From Actinomycetospora endophytica (GTDB lineage Bacteria; Actinomycetota; Actinomycetes; Mycobacteriales; Pseudonocardiaceae), in assembly GCF_021026375.1 (NCBI RefSeq), contig NZ_JAJNDB010000003.1, positions 372,001 to 436,000 on the forward strand: a stretch of 64,000 bases of DNA. The letters run 5' to 3'. Position numbers and translations under genes: made by a program. The notes under the pieces are model-generated. The model was given only the letters and a program-made list of their open reading frames with translations. It made no database searches and was not told where the DNA came from. Shown in pieces: positions 63,869-64,000 of the stretch (its first letter is position 1; each line of letters starts with the position of its first letter).

Positions 63869-64000
63869 TCAGGCGAGACCGTCGAAAGGACGGACCTCGA
63901 TCGGGACCTCGCAAGCCTCCGCGGCCTTCTCGGCCCAGGCCAGCGCGGCGTCGAGATCGTCGACGTCGATGACCCAGAACCCGCCGAGCTGCTCCTTCGT
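63869..64000 (-). CDS. DGPF/YCII-family protein, C-terminal part
   Basis: Partial: the last 43 residues before the stop at 63869-63871; the start lies beyond the window. GGFWVIDVDDLDAALAWAEKAAEA and VEVRPFDGLA match the end of DGPF/YCII-domain proteins. It lies nine bases before the ECF42-like sigma gene in the same direction; DGPF proteins are the usual partners of ECF42 factors and may act as sensors. Confidence 0.85.
   Translation of the reverse strand, partial: TKEQLGGFWVIDVDDLDAALAWAEKAAEACEVPIEVRPFDGLA

Noticed and set aside
1..64000. tRNA, rRNA, CRISPR, insertion sequence, integrase or phage genes
   Set aside because: No T-loop-like GGTTCGAATCC contexts in a cloverleaf, no regularly spaced repeats and no transposase or integrase motifs were found.

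Overview
The window comes from a very GC-rich actinobacterium with almost no non-coding DNA. A zwf-opcA-pgl order, TANNNT -10 boxes placed directly before leaderless starts, DsrE-like and DUF2255 proteins, tandem-TetR and ANTAR regulators, a RodA-family flippase and many FadD/FadE/Ech/P450 genes all suggest a member of the Pseudonocardiaceae or a close relative. That placement is an inference; no rRNA or other taxonomic marker is present. I found no tRNA, rRNA, CRISPR array, insertion sequence or phage gene. Base composition is even, so most of it looks like ordinary chromosome with catabolic gene islands.

Layout. 1-2.2 kb: oxidative pentose phosphate genes (end of zwf, opcA, pgl). 2.2-6.1 kb: a MocR-type regulator facing a tiny membrane protein across five TGGCAG repeats, then a membrane-fused BAAT-type hydrolase. 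6.2-14.5 kb: a first catabolic island. An SDR and an acyl-CoA ligase run forward; a tightly overlapping reverse operon encodes a P450, a HpcH/HpaI aldolase, a phosphotriesterase-like lactonase, an alcohol dehydrogenase and an acyl-CoA dehydrogenase. 14.6-17.3 kb: sterol-desaturase-like enzyme, TetR regulator, an unrecognised protein and a DsrE-like protein in one reverse operon. 17.5-25 kb: RNase H with an extra zinc-binding head, STAS protein, ANTAR-AraC regulator, flavin monooxygenase with TetR, aldo-keto reductase, a second FAD enzyme and a DsrE paralogue. 25.3-31 kb: a Pls/PosA-type single-module peptide synthetase (poly-amino-acid synthetase architecture) downstream of a RodA/FtsW gene. 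31.3-34 kb: CorA, a small exported protein and a DMT transporter. 34.2-42 kb: a second catabolic island (enoyl-CoA hydratase, two acyl-CoA ligases, LLM flavoenzyme, acyl-CoA dehydrogenase, SnoaL-like protein, TetR). 43.4-49.7 kb: a third island, a five-gene reverse operon (acyl-CoA ligase, two crotonase homologues, SnoaL-like protein, P450) opposite a tandem-TetR regulator with a clear operator. 49.8-58.8 kb: a large AAA regulatory ATPase, a two-domain SnoaL-like protein, VOC protein and dienelactone hydrolase, an aromatic-amino-acid-lyase homologue lacking the MIO triad, a Na+/H+ antiporter and a polysaccharide deacetylase. 58.9-62 kb: cell-surface genes (SLT-like lipoprotein, Gfo/Idh/MocA dehydrogenase, Wzz-like chain-length protein). 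62.3-64 kb: a small unknown gene, an ECF42-like sigma factor and the end of its DGPF/YCII partner.

How it works together. The three catabolic islands each pair CoA ligation (FadD type) with a beta-oxidation step, and two of them add a P450 and a small cup-shaped (SRPBCC or SnoaL) protein. Each island has a local TetR or other regulator with a recognisable palindrome, which suggests separate substrate-induced pathways for hydrophobic acids or alicyclic/terpenoid compounds. The substrates cannot be read from sequence. Convergent gene pairs are nearly always separated by a hairpin, and in many of them the stop codons or the last codons lie inside the hairpin; several hairpins have unusually long near-perfect arms.
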